From: JBCBRD01 sp039819885
GTDB taxonomy: Bacteria; Pseudomonadota; Alphaproteobacteria; Rhizobiales; Hyphomicrobiaceae
Length of the DNA: 21,134 bases
Reading direction: 5' to 3'
Assembly: GCA_039819885.1 (NCBI GenBank)
Contig: JBCBRD010000032.1
Location: forward strand, 1-21,134
The position numbers and the translations under genes were made by a program. Positions 7,271 through 15,400 of this stretch are shown here, piece after piece (position 1 is the stretch's first letter; each line of letters begins with the position of its first letter). Below the pieces are notes generated by a model, which worked only from the letters and a program-made list of their open reading frames with translations, was not told where the DNA came from and searched no databases.

Positions 7271-7598
7271 CAATCGTACATATCGTGACCGCAACATGTC
7301 GGTTGCTGCTGATGCTCCATCGAAGACGTTTGTCCGCCGCCGCGGAATGAGCTTCAAAGACAAACTTCCCGATCGCAACACTAGAATGCTTCCGAAGCTG
7401 TGTGAACCAATACCCCGTGCGCCCGGTCGCCAACGTCTCCAGTAGCGATTGCTTGTTCATCCATGCAAGCATCAGCACGTCGCCGGTATCGTACTGTTGG
7501 GCAATAACAGGAACCAGGCCGTTGTCGTCGAAGTTGACCGCTTGCAACAGGGCCTCTGCGTTACCGAACGCCATATCCATAAGTCTATCACTGTCCAT
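7248..7598 (-). pseudogene. HisI-like phosphoribosyl-AMP cyclohydrolase paralogue, degraded
   Basis: The N-terminal half is clearly HisI-like: FDDNGLVPVIAQ, then DTGDVLMLAWMNKQSL and TGRTGYW (residues about 23-64). After that the conserved SRSR..LWxKGxTSG, DCDxD and CHTG...C elements, which carry substrate and metal binding, cannot be found. The position of DCD reads about AAA (86-88). The frame stays open but ends inside tRNA-Arg, overlapping it by 23 bases. So it is either a decayed gene or a very divergent paralogue without metal ligands. Extra HisI copies are known in Zur regulons as suspected low-zinc substitutes. The ATG at 7598 overlaps the end of zur by 11 bases, so the two were one operon. 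Internal ATGs at 7580 and 7574 are alternatives. Histidine synthesis by this copy is unlikely. Confidence 0.6.
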
Positions 7599-8022
7599 GT
7601 TCGGGGTCGTTATTGCCGTCTCGGCAACTACGACATCTGCCGTGCAGCTCGAACGTGATGGAGCCGACCGTGAAATCACTTCCTTGCGCCCAGGTTTTGA
7701 CGCCGGCAGTTACCGAGAAACCCACGATCTCCGCAACATCACCGCAGTCGTCACAAATAGCAAACGCCGCATTAGCCCGCGCCCCGCACTGTCCGCTTTG
7801 GCAGGCGACATATGCGTTCAACGACTCCAGCCTGTGTACGAGACCCAGAGAGATCAAACGATTAAGCGCCCTGTAAACGGTTGGTGGCGTTTTTATGCCT
7901 GCGTCACGAAGCTGGTCGATCAACTCGTAGGCCGTGCGTGGTCGCGTCGCTGACCGCAGAGCATGCAACAAGATGACTTCTTTGGTTGCTAAAGGCTTGG
8001 TCTCTTGAACGCGATCTTGCAT
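7588..8022 (-). CDS. zur: Zur, Fur-family zinc uptake regulator
   Basis: A 144-residue Fur-superfamily repressor. The winged helix covers about 27-65 with the family signature TPPTVYRALNRLISLGLVHR. The metal-binding half has three cysteine pairs: CQSGQC (74/79), CDDC (90/93) and CRSC (130/133), plus ELHGRC in place of the usual G.C..C end. The second and third pairs form the structural zinc site of this family. The CQSGQC pair and the divergent COG0523 gene favour Zur over Fur or PerR. In the cell it would bind DNA when zinc is replete and repress zinc-scavenging genes. The gene has AGAGGG before its ATG. It is divergent from a COG0523 remnant across a putative Zur box, which suggests autoregulation. 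It looks intact although every neighbour in this block is damaged. Confidence 0.88.
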   Translation of the reverse strand: MQDRVQETKPLATKEVILLHALRSATRPRTAYELIDQLRDAGIKTPPTVYRALNRLISLGLVHRLESLNAYVACQSGQCGARANAAFAICDDCGDVAEIVGFSVTAGVKTWAQGSDFTVGSITFELHGRCRSCRDGNNDPEHGQ

Positions 8023-8046
8023 CTAGCCCTCTTGAAACGCCTGAGT

Positions 8047-8063
8047 ATGTTATAATATACGAA
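8047..8063 (+). promoter_or_regulatory. Putative Zur operator between zur and the COG0523 remnant
   Basis: The stretch ATGTTATAATATACGAA is an AT-rich imperfect dyad in the 74-base divergent region. Its core TATAATATACGAA (8051-8063) recurs exactly at 3020-3032. It lies 25-41 bases from the zur start and 34 bases before the start of the COG0523 remnant, well placed to control both. Zur binding is inferred. Confidence 0.6.
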
Positions 8064-8096
8064 GCATAACGTCAACATCGAGCACCACGAGGTTCC

Positions 8097-8480
8097 ATGG
8101 ACGAACAGCTCCCTTCACACCTGTCGGATGATGATGCCCACACCGACAATCGCCTGCCGGTGACCGTATTGTCTGGCTTTCTTGGCGCCGGCAAGACGAC
8201 GCTGCCCAACTTGAAGAAGCCCAAAAGATCGCATGACACCTGGACCAGAAACGGGGTGAGCTCCAGTGGTGGCGAAAGTGAAGTCGCGTTGGCATGAGCT
8301 TTGGGGTGATCGCAGGCAGGACCTGGTTTTTTTCGGCACGCGCGAGATGGACGAGGCGACGATCGTGCTGAACTTGATGCGTGTTTGATGCCTGTAGATC
8401 CCGAGAGCCGAATTGATTCTCGGGAGTGGCGGACAATGGATGATCCGTTCCCAGCGTGGGGACGCGAGGCTGCTGCGTAA
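8097..8480 (+). pseudogene. COG0523 (ZigA-type) GTPase remnant with internal deletion and frameshifts
   Basis: The first 36 codons are a normal family start, with RLPVTVLSGFLGAGKTTL containing Walker A. Right after this the CxCC motif, Walker B and NKxD are missing. The 3' end is recognisable in pieces: RWHELWGDRRQDLVFFG, then MDEATIV in one frame (about 8293-8366). It continues one frame over as ELDACLMPVDPESRIDS and ends DDPFPAWGREAAA at the TAA 8478-8480, a typical ZigA-type tail. The shift near 8366 fits loss of one G. About 130 codons remain of an expected 350-400, so a deletion of several hundred bases is likely. The stop overlaps the ATG of the DUF1826 gene (TAATG), which shows that the two were once coupled. 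It is divergent from zur. It could at most yield a short non-functional peptide. Confidence 0.82.
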
Positions 8481-9157
8481 TGAACCCGGAGCTTCGTCAA
8501 AGTGACAGTGTCAGCTGTATTGCTGCGGCTGCAATCGAGGAACCGTATCTCGACGATCCGAGTGTCGCTTTCGGTCATACTGCTGCTGTTTTCAAAAATT
8601 GGAGCACTGCTGAAACACCACTCGCGGTTTGGCATCGGAAAGCACCTGCCGATATTGCAGAACGTTTTGCCCAAGTTTAGCTTGAACGGATGGTTAGCTT
8701 GAGACGAGCTTTCGATGTCACGCATGCTGGTCAGGTCATCACCGAAGCGATAGGTCACAGCGACGTCAATGATCCAGAGCTCGCACGCTTTCTCGCTGCC
8801 GACATCAGGCTTTTGACGCAGAGTTTTGCGGACAGCACGGGAATCCGCCGCATTGAGGCCCGCTTCGATGTAATCGAAGACGACACTTGCCGGCGATTTC
8901 ATGTCGACAGTTATTCGGCGAGACTGGCTGTCACGTAACTTAGACCCGGCACCGTCTGGGTCCCCAGCTGCCATAACGCAGAAGCCCTTGCCGAGCAGGA
9001 GAACGACGCTGGCCCAACACTCAATCTTCCAACGTTTTCAGTTGGCCTTTTTGCAGGAAAGAGAGACGGACGAGACGGCGTGGTTCACCGCTCTCCCAAG
9101 ATCGGCGGGACAGATTTGAAACGGCTTTTCTTCTGTTTAAATGCCGCCTTGAGCTGA
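8480..9157 (+). pseudogene. DUF1826 family gene with two in-frame stop codons
   Basis: One reading frame of about 225 codons matches the DUF1826 pattern throughout. It has TPLAVWHRKAP near the start, LARFLAADIRLLTQSFAD, then RFDVIEDDTCRRFHVDSYS, PGTVWVP, FSVGLFAGKR, and DGVVHRSPKIGGTDLKRLFF close to the end. It is interrupted by TAG at 8678-8680 (likely from CAG) and TAA at 8936-8938 (likely from a Tyr codon in TYLRPGT). No frameshift is needed, so both lesions look like point mutations. DUF1826 genes commonly accompany COG0523 genes in zinc loci; their biochemical role is unknown. It overlaps the COG0523 remnant by one base. The alternative is programmed readthrough, which I consider unlikely given the ruined neighbour. 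Confidence 0.78.
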
Positions 9158-9274
9158 ACCTTCGTGTCCTAGACGCGGCAACATGACAACGACAAGAATC
9201 AACGCACAATCGTCGGATCATACGCGTTTTCAAAACGTCATGCCGTTCCGCAAACTCAGAGGATCTTCCGCTCG

Positions 9275-10243
9275 ATGAACCCCTTGATCGGTCTCATAAC
9301 CCTGGTTGTCACACTGTCCGCGGCGACAGGGGCGCTTGCATGTACGCCAAACCAACCTGGCAAACTGCAGATGGGGCGAACGATTACGATCGACACCGAA
9401 GGCGGAGCGGCACACGGATCTGTAAGCTATGGCGAAACTGGCTTGTTGCGCGACAAAGAGGTCTTACTAACATTTGACGATGGTCCGGTTGTGGGGCGAA
9501 CAACCGCTGTGCTCGAAGCGCTAGAACATCACTGCGTAACAGCCACGTTCTTCCCGGTCGGCCGCATGGCAATGGCCCGTCCGAACATTCTGCGCGACAC
9601 CTTGCGTCGTGGACACACGATCGGCGGACATACTTGGAGCCACCCTAATCTCCGGCGGAGTAGCATTGCCCGCAGCCGTAGCGAGATCCAAAAGGGGTTT
9701 GCCGCGCTTCAGGCCGTTATCGGGCCACGCGTCGCACCGGTCTTTCGCTTTCCATACCTTGCGGAATCTAAACGCACGCTGGCCTACGTGAAATCAAATG
9801 ATATCGCATCAATCTCAATCGACGTAGATTCAGGTGACACCCGGGGTTACGGGGTGAAGCGGGTGATCACCTCGACTATGGCTAGCTTGCGCCGCCGGGG
9901 CCGCGGCGTACTTCTGTTCCACGACAGCAAACTGGTCACTGTCCGAGCGCTCCCGAAGATCCTCGAACTTCTGGCAAAAGAGGGCTTCCGTGTTGTGCAT
10001 CTGAAGACCAAGGCGCTCTACGGCGCAGACCCCAAGTTGGTGGCAAGATATCGACGCCAGCTGGCACGGTCTTCTGTCGACCGCATTATCCCTCCGCCTC
10101 CCGAACGACGTGAACAGGCAAAGACATCGGAGAGATTAGAGGCTGCCGGCAGCATTGGACCGCTGCAGAAAAAACACACAACACATCAGCCAGCCGACCG
10201 GACCAACATCAATTGGCACCGCAATGTCTTTGACGCAGAATGA
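9275..10243 (+). CDS. Exported NodB-domain polysaccharide deacetylase (CE4)
   Basis: A 322-residue protein with an N-terminal hydrophobic signal peptide (about 1-22, LVVTLSAATGALA before Cys23), so it is likely exported. CE4 motifs are present in order: TFDDGP (Asp68, Asp69), HTWSHP (His119, His123), the motif FRFPY (about 157-161), DVDSGD (about 183-188) and LLFHD (His216). These provide the metal-binding Asp-His-His triad and the catalytic acid and base. The family removes acetyl groups from peptidoglycan, chitin oligomers or exopolysaccharide; the substrate cannot be told from sequence. After the NodB domain there is a basic, proline-rich tail of about 70 residues (PPPPERREQAK and beyond) that may contact the envelope. 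It stands alone, with AGAGGA 11 bases before the ATG. There is no visible link to the zinc genes, although many CE4 enzymes use zinc. Confidence 0.88.
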   Translation: MNPLIGLITLVVTLSAATGALACTPNQPGKLQMGRTITIDTEGGAAHGSVSYGETGLLRDKEVLLTFDDGPVVGRTTAVLEALEHHCVTATFFPVGRMAMARPNILRDTLRRGHTIGGHTWSHPNLRRSSIARSRSEIQKGFAALQAVIGPRVAPVFRFPYLAESKRTLAYVKSNDIASISIDVDSGDTRGYGVKRVITSTMASLRRRGRGVLLFHDSKLVTVRALPKILELLAKEGFRVVHLKTKALYGADPKLVARYRRQLARSSVDRIIPPPPERREQAKTSERLEAAGSIGPLQKKHTTHQPADRTNINWHRNVFDAE

Positions 10244-10773
10244 TAACCGCACTGAGATCGTTGCGTCCTTCCGAATTATCCTCTTCGTTGCCCAATGGGC
10301 ATCTTTTACTGAGGCAAAGACGTTCGAAGCACGTCGGTGAAGTTTCTCAGCGTTAGGGTCAAGTGTCTGCTTTCAATTCACCTGCGGACGAGACATCAAC
10401 GAACCCAACGACACGACAGCACTTTCTCTCACTTCAGCTTTCTCCCCATTGCAGATGTGAGGAACAGAGGCGTCAACACCATTGATCAGCTGACCTCATA
10501 ATTTGTGATTAATACTCTCTAATTTGGTGCGCGTCTGTCGAAAATCGCCGAGTTGGTCTCCAACCATGGGAGCAATTGATTCAACGCTCACGGTCACGGG
10601 CACCGAGCTTGCTATGGGTAGCTAATGCCGGAAACTTCGGGCTCCAAGTGATTCAAGACTGGAGGGAAGCTCAGCGATCGGCAAACCAGCATTGTAAACG
10701 GACCGGTCGGTATGGACAGGCTGGCCAAACAGCCTGCCTGCCGATCGTTTCTGATGACACTCCGTATCGTGTT
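10244..10773. other. Intergenic region between convergent units, no gene seen
   Basis: About 530 bases between the ends of the deacetylase gene and the polyketide operon. The short frames, such as a 19-codon one from ATG 10566 and a 23-codon minus-strand one over the same area, have no recognisable features. A 7-base-pair hairpin (CAGGCTG at 10717-10723, CAGCCTG at 10730-10736) lies 40-60 bases after the bicupin stop. It lacks a T tract, so it is only a weak terminator candidate. Confidence 0.4.
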
Positions 10774-11553
10774 TTACTCGTCAAAATTTACAACGGTGTT
10801 TGCCGGGCAGCGCGCAAGGACACCTTTCCAGGGTTCCTCATCAGAGGCGTGCTCAACCAAGTGAACCAGCCCAGGCGGATCGAAAGCAAAATCTCCCGGT
10901 CCTGGTTCGATATACTCTTCAAGGTCGGTGCCAAAGTAGATACGCGCATTGCCTGAAATGGTGTAGGCGGCGGTATGCGCTTCACCGTGGTGATGCGCTT
11001 GTCCACGTTCATTGGGGCTGACCGACAGAGCGCACATCCATATCTGTGTCGCCCCCACAGTTTTTGCAGAAATAGCCGGTGCGCGTTGCATGCCCCGCGT
11101 TTGAGATGTGGCCTTGGTTTCCGCAGGTTTCTGGACGACCGTTACCTTCGCATCCTGATCTGGAGCTTTCGATTTGCCGTGCAGATTCGTGATGCTTGGG
11201 TCCAGTGAATACGCAACAAGCATCTTCACAGGTCGGTCGTGGGGATTGTGAATAATGTGGGGCAAACGGACGGGAGTGAAGTAGAACTCTTCCTGATCCA
11301 CCTCTGTGGCATCGGAAAAATCCTTACCTGTAAAAACACGCGCCTGCCCGCTGATAATGTAACCCGCAACTTCTGTATCCAAACTGTTGCCGGGCATAGC
11401 GCTTTCGCCTCGCGCAATCGTCAGAACCTCCATCAATATCTTAGATCCTGGGATCGTTTCATCCGATATGCCCGACCGACGGTTTGGGTCACTGCGCACC
11501 AGTATCGACTTACTCGCATCCAGTTCCGTTCTAGGCATTTCCATAATCGTCAT
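10774..11553 (-). CDS. Bicupin protein, possible tailoring dioxygenase or cyclase-like enzyme
   Basis: A 259-residue protein with two cupin barrels. In the C-terminal barrel, AHHHGEAHTAAYTISG (about 186-201) and PPGLVHLVEH (about 226-235) supply the HxH, Glu and His ligands for one metal. The N-terminal barrel (about 40-125) keeps the fold (GYIISGQARVF, then FYFTPVRLPHIIHNP) but lacks an HxH, so it probably binds no metal. No signal peptide is seen. The start at 11553 has AAGGAGG five bases upstream; an upstream in-frame ATG at 11622 would run through that site. It is last in the polyketide operon, 37 bases after the NmrA-type gene. Bicupins include dioxygenases, decarboxylases and isomerases. 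A role in modifying the polyketide product is inferred from position only. Confidence 0.8.
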   Translation of the reverse strand: MTIMEMPRTELDASKSILVRSDPNRRSGISDETIPGSKILMEVLTIARGESAMPGNSLDTEVAGYIISGQARVFTGKDFSDATEVDQEEFYFTPVRLPHIIHNPHDRPVKMLVAYSLDPSITNLHGKSKAPDQDAKVTVVQKPAETKATSQTRGMQRAPAISAKTVGATQIWMCALSVSPNERGQAHHHGEAHTAAYTISGNARIYFGTDLEEYIEPGPGDFAFDPPGLVHLVEHASDEEPWKGVLARCPANTVVNFDE

Positions 11554-11558
11554 GACAG

Positions 11559-11565
11559 CCTCCTT
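11559..11565 (-). promoter_or_regulatory. Ribosome binding site that decides the bicupin start
   Basis: On the minus strand AAGGAGG lies 5 bases before the ATG at 11553, ruling in this start over the in-frame ATG at 11622. Confidence 0.75.
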
Positions 11566-11590
11566 ACGCACTGTTTCAAAGAGTTTCGGT

Positions 11591-12475
11591 TCAACTGTTT
11601 TGGGCTCCCAACATCTCTTCAAGACAGACGTCGAGCCGCGTTGGCGTCATCTTGAAGTCGTCTGACCAGCGGGCCGAAGGTGTATCTCCGACGGCAAGCC
11701 CGCGATAAAGACCGAGATAGGATTGTTTTAATGGATCCTCGGCCTGGCTCATGGCGCTATCGATTTGATCAAGCGACATGTAGTTGAGTTTGAATTTTTT
11801 ATTCGTCATTCGCTCGGCTAGTTCCACCGCTTCCAATTGCGAATACGCCTTAGACCCGCCCATTGGAATGGCGCCATAGCCATGCGGCTGCATTGCGCAG
11901 TAAGCTGCGAGCTGTGCGACGTCTTTTGTTGCGACGTAACGGATCGGGCGTTTTCCATCACCATAGATCTGGATGCGACCCGCCTCCATGTCGAAGCCCA
12001 CCAGCGGCGTCATAAATTTTTCTGGAAAGTAAGACGGCAATAGAATGGTGCATTCTATTGCCGAATTTTCTAGTCGCCTCTCCGCTGCTCTTTTGAATCG
12101 GGAAAGCGGGGTATCGGCCTCTATTCCGCGACTAAATGATACAAGAACAACGTGACGCACACCGTTTTGAATGCATGCCTTGATGAGGGCCTGCAGCCCG
12201 AAACCGTCGACGGCTTCAAGTGAATCTCCGTCTTTTCGCGAGAGCGTAGCTGTCGCAGTGACAATCACCGAGCTTGCGCCACGCACGGCTTTGTCAAGCT
12301 GATCGCCGTCTTTCAGATCACCAACGCGAACCCTGGCGCCCGCTTTGCGAAGGCGAACTGCAGCGGGCGATAAGCGATCTCGCACCAATGCAATAACGTC
12401 ATGGCCGGCTTCCAGTGCGGTGTCTGCCGCGAGAGACCCAAGGGTGCCAGTGCTGCCCACTATAAGTATGCTCAT
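11591..12475 (-). CDS. NmrA-like atypical short-chain dehydrogenase (NAD(P)-binding)
   Basis: A 294-residue Rossmann-fold protein beginning MSILIVGSTGTLGSLAAD, with the glycine-rich nucleotide motif GSTGTLG at about 7-13. Further family elements are VVLVSFSRG (about 108-116) and CTILLPSYFPEKF (about 141-153). No Tyr-x3-Lys catalytic pair is seen, which is typical of the atypical NmrA/HSCARG group. Members act as reductases or as NAD(P)H-sensing regulators. Its ATG overlaps the TAA of the polyketide synthase gene by one base (TAATG), so the two are translationally coupled. This argues for a role in the same pathway, such as reducing the released polyketide. The exact reaction cannot be told from sequence. 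Confidence 0.85.
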   Translation of the reverse strand: MSILIVGSTGTLGSLAADTALEAGHDVIALVRDRLSPAAVRLRKAGARVRVGDLKDGDQLDKAVRGASSVIVTATATLSRKDGDSLEAVDGFGLQALIKACIQNGVRHVVLVSFSRGIEADTPLSRFKRAAERRLENSAIECTILLPSYFPEKFMTPLVGFDMEAGRIQIYGDGKRPIRYVATKDVAQLAAYCAMQPHGYGAIPMGGSKAYSQLEAVELAERMTNKKFKLNYMSLDQIDSAMSQAEDPLKQSYLGLYRGLAVGDTPSARWSDDFKMTPTRLDVCLEEMLGAQNS

Positions 12476-15400
12476 TATCCCACCCTTACTGTTTGAGGCG
12501 TTTCGAATACTTTAGTTGGCGGAGTCAGCATCTGAATAACGCCACTCGGGAATTTTTTGCTCAATGGTGCACCGTTATCATCGCGATGAACCCAAACCAG
12601 CTCTTGATAACCGACTGCAATCTTCTCTCTTTTTCTCGACCCGTCCGCTGGGCGCACAAACTCGTAGGCGATTTTGGCACCACGTTCGCTTGCCGAAACC
12701 AATCTCATTTCGCCTGCAATATTTTCGAATGGGAATGCTTCGCGCAGGTATGTCATTTCCTCATGGATGCAAATCGGCTCCCCAATTCCGAATGAGGGCT
12801 TGCCATTACGGCGCACCATTTCCTTTGGAGTGACCGTATGCAGAAAGCGGTCTCGAATATGGGCCATCCATTCAAAGAATGTGACACTACTGACATTTCC
12901 TACGAGATCGGAATCGATCAGCGATGGGCATATTGTTTCGACAAACAAGAGCGGGCCGCTTTGTGGTCCAGTTGGAGCTTCAGTTAGCAGACCGCCCCAC
13001 GGCAGGTCCTGGATCTCTGAACGATCAACGGCCTCCGATTGGTTGAACTGGGTTTGCGCAAACCGGTTATAATCGTGCATTGCTTGCGGTACGCCGTTCG
13101 CCGTACCGTTGTTGTTCGCGCTTACGATGAGGCCTTGTGCTTTGACGGTTGCAACAAGCTCTGGTTTGCCTGTGTCCTTCTTCTTGAAAAAATCGGCCCG
13201 CCAAGTCGCTGTGCTTTCAGAAAGCTCGCGCATCCAAATGCGGGCACGCAATTCATCATGGGCTGTCGCTTCATCAAAAATACGGACGCGTATTGAACGA
13301 GCGACCAGTCCGGCCGTTCCATCAAGCACACCTGAAACCCATTTGCGTGAATCCTGCGGCGAGAGCATCGCCTCACGTACCCTGTGGAACCAGTCGACAT
13401 AGCATGCGCCCATCGGCTTGCGGCTGAGAGACGCGCACTCCCTCCAACTCACGTTGAACCCATACTCAAGAACGTCGCAGCCAAGGGCCGCGTCGTGGAC
13501 AATCTTTGCGGCTGGCGTATACGCCGTACCGACGTCATCGCCCATCTCACTTGAGCGGGCTATCTGCTGAACTTTCAAAGCAACAATGCTTTGTGGTCCA
13601 TGCGAGAAGCGCAACGGCAGCGTAAGGATGTAGGTGTCATCGTTGTGTGTACTGGCGCGAAAGAGTACGCCCGTCTCATCGCGCTTGACGAAGTTCACCA
13701 CGACGGTGTTCATCTCAGTCGCCTTGCGTGCTGCCTCCAGCGCCGCCCAAATCCTGGTCCCGGCAATGTCCAACGGCTCATCGTTGCTCAAGGTTTTTAA
13801 AAGCAGCTCCCTTTCAGTACCGAACAACGCTACCCAATCTTCCTGATCGCGTTGCGTGACTGCAGCAAGGTCACAACCTTGTGCGTCAGAGCCGATAGAG
13901 CATAGGCAGTACCAGCCTTCATGGCTGAATGAGATATCTAGCTGTTCCTCTGCTTCTAGGCTCGGTCGTCCGTTCGCCTGCCAGCTCAAACGCACGTCAC
14001 CTTTCATCTCCGGGGCAACTGTTTTTACCGCGCGTTCTGCAAGTGCACGCTCATGAACGTGGCGTTCTTCGATCGGGAAATCGGAAAACAATTTAATGCA
14101 CTGTAAGGCAACAGATGGTGCTTTGACGTCAAGGCGAGTAGCTGCGCTTGAAACCTGCTCCTGAATGTCTTGCTCATCGTGCTCCTTGCCGTGGTTCGCA
14201 TCCAGCAGGTCTTTGAGTGACGGCCAATCTGCTTGTTGGGCCAGCGCCTTACTGCAAAACCCCGTCCAACGTTCATATATTCGACCATCTGGCGAAGCGG
14301 CCACGAGTTCGTATTCGGAATCCTTATCCTTTGACCAATGCAAGCTCGATATACAGACGCGTTTTTCTGCTTTCTCTGCCTCCCAGCCATCGAACAATTC
14401 AATGCTGTCGATACGCAAGGTGAAGGCCATGTGGTCAAGGTGATGAAGCAGAGATGTGTGCAGTAACGTATCGCGAAAGAATGGATCGCCGATTACAAGC
14501 GTGTCGCTGGTTGAGTCGCTCGTGGGATTGAATGCATCACGGGTGGCATCAGGCGTCGCATGGACTTCACCCGTACAAATCGACTGTGCTTCATGGACGG
14601 AATAGATTGGTCCCATGCGTTGATACGTGGGCCCGACAAAGAACTGCCGACCATAGAGATCCTGTCGTGCATTGATTGGCAATTGCTTATCAAGCGTGAG
14701 GGGTCCGCGCATTTCAGTGCGGCGCTGACCAAATGCCACTGTCCCCGACAACGCACTTGTTTTGAACCCAGTTTTGTCGGTGGAAATTGAAACGTTAACC
14801 CGTCGTTCTTGACTGGAGGTTGACGTTTCCTGGACTTCGGCACGTAGCTCTAACTCCAGCCCAGTCGTCGGATCAACGATCAAAGGCGATGGCATTTCTA
14901 CGCAGTCCAACCGGCACAGTGGCAATGCGTCCCCAGCCAATGCGGAAGCTGCCTGAGCAAGGATCTCTAGGGCTAGGACCGTCGGGACAATGTACATTCC
15001 ATTGTAAACGTGATCGTGCAGATATTGATCGCGTTCGATCGTCAGGTGACAGCGTGCGATCAGCTCGACTTCAGGCTCCAGATGCGTAACACGCTCTATG
15101 AAGCGCAGGTTTGAAGGCACGGTTGGTTCAGGGCGTAGGGCATCCCAAGGGCCGTAACCAACCGACCGGCCATAGATACATAGACGCTGAACGCCGGGAT
15201 CAAACCTAAACACCTCGACAAGACGTCTGACGCCTTCTTCAGGAGGTATCTCTCCATCATGCAGGCCGACAGACAGCAGATGGTCATTCGTCTTCAGATC
15301 AGCCGGCCGTCCCACTGCCCCCCAAAGCCCATACGACACAATCTGAAGCGGTATTGGGTTGTCTGATGACACGAAGCCCTGAACGATATGTTCCATGGTT

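Noticed and set aside
8072..8974. 300-codon minus-strand open frame
   Set aside because: It is antisense to the COG0523 and DUF1826 remnants, which match known families on the plus strand. Its own translation has no recognisable pattern.
10717..10736. Hairpin as an intrinsic terminator of the polyketide operon
   Set aside because: The 7-base-pair stem has no T tract on the minus strand.
10576..10956. 126-codon plus-strand frame
   Set aside because: It runs antisense into the bicupin gene and has no recognisable features.
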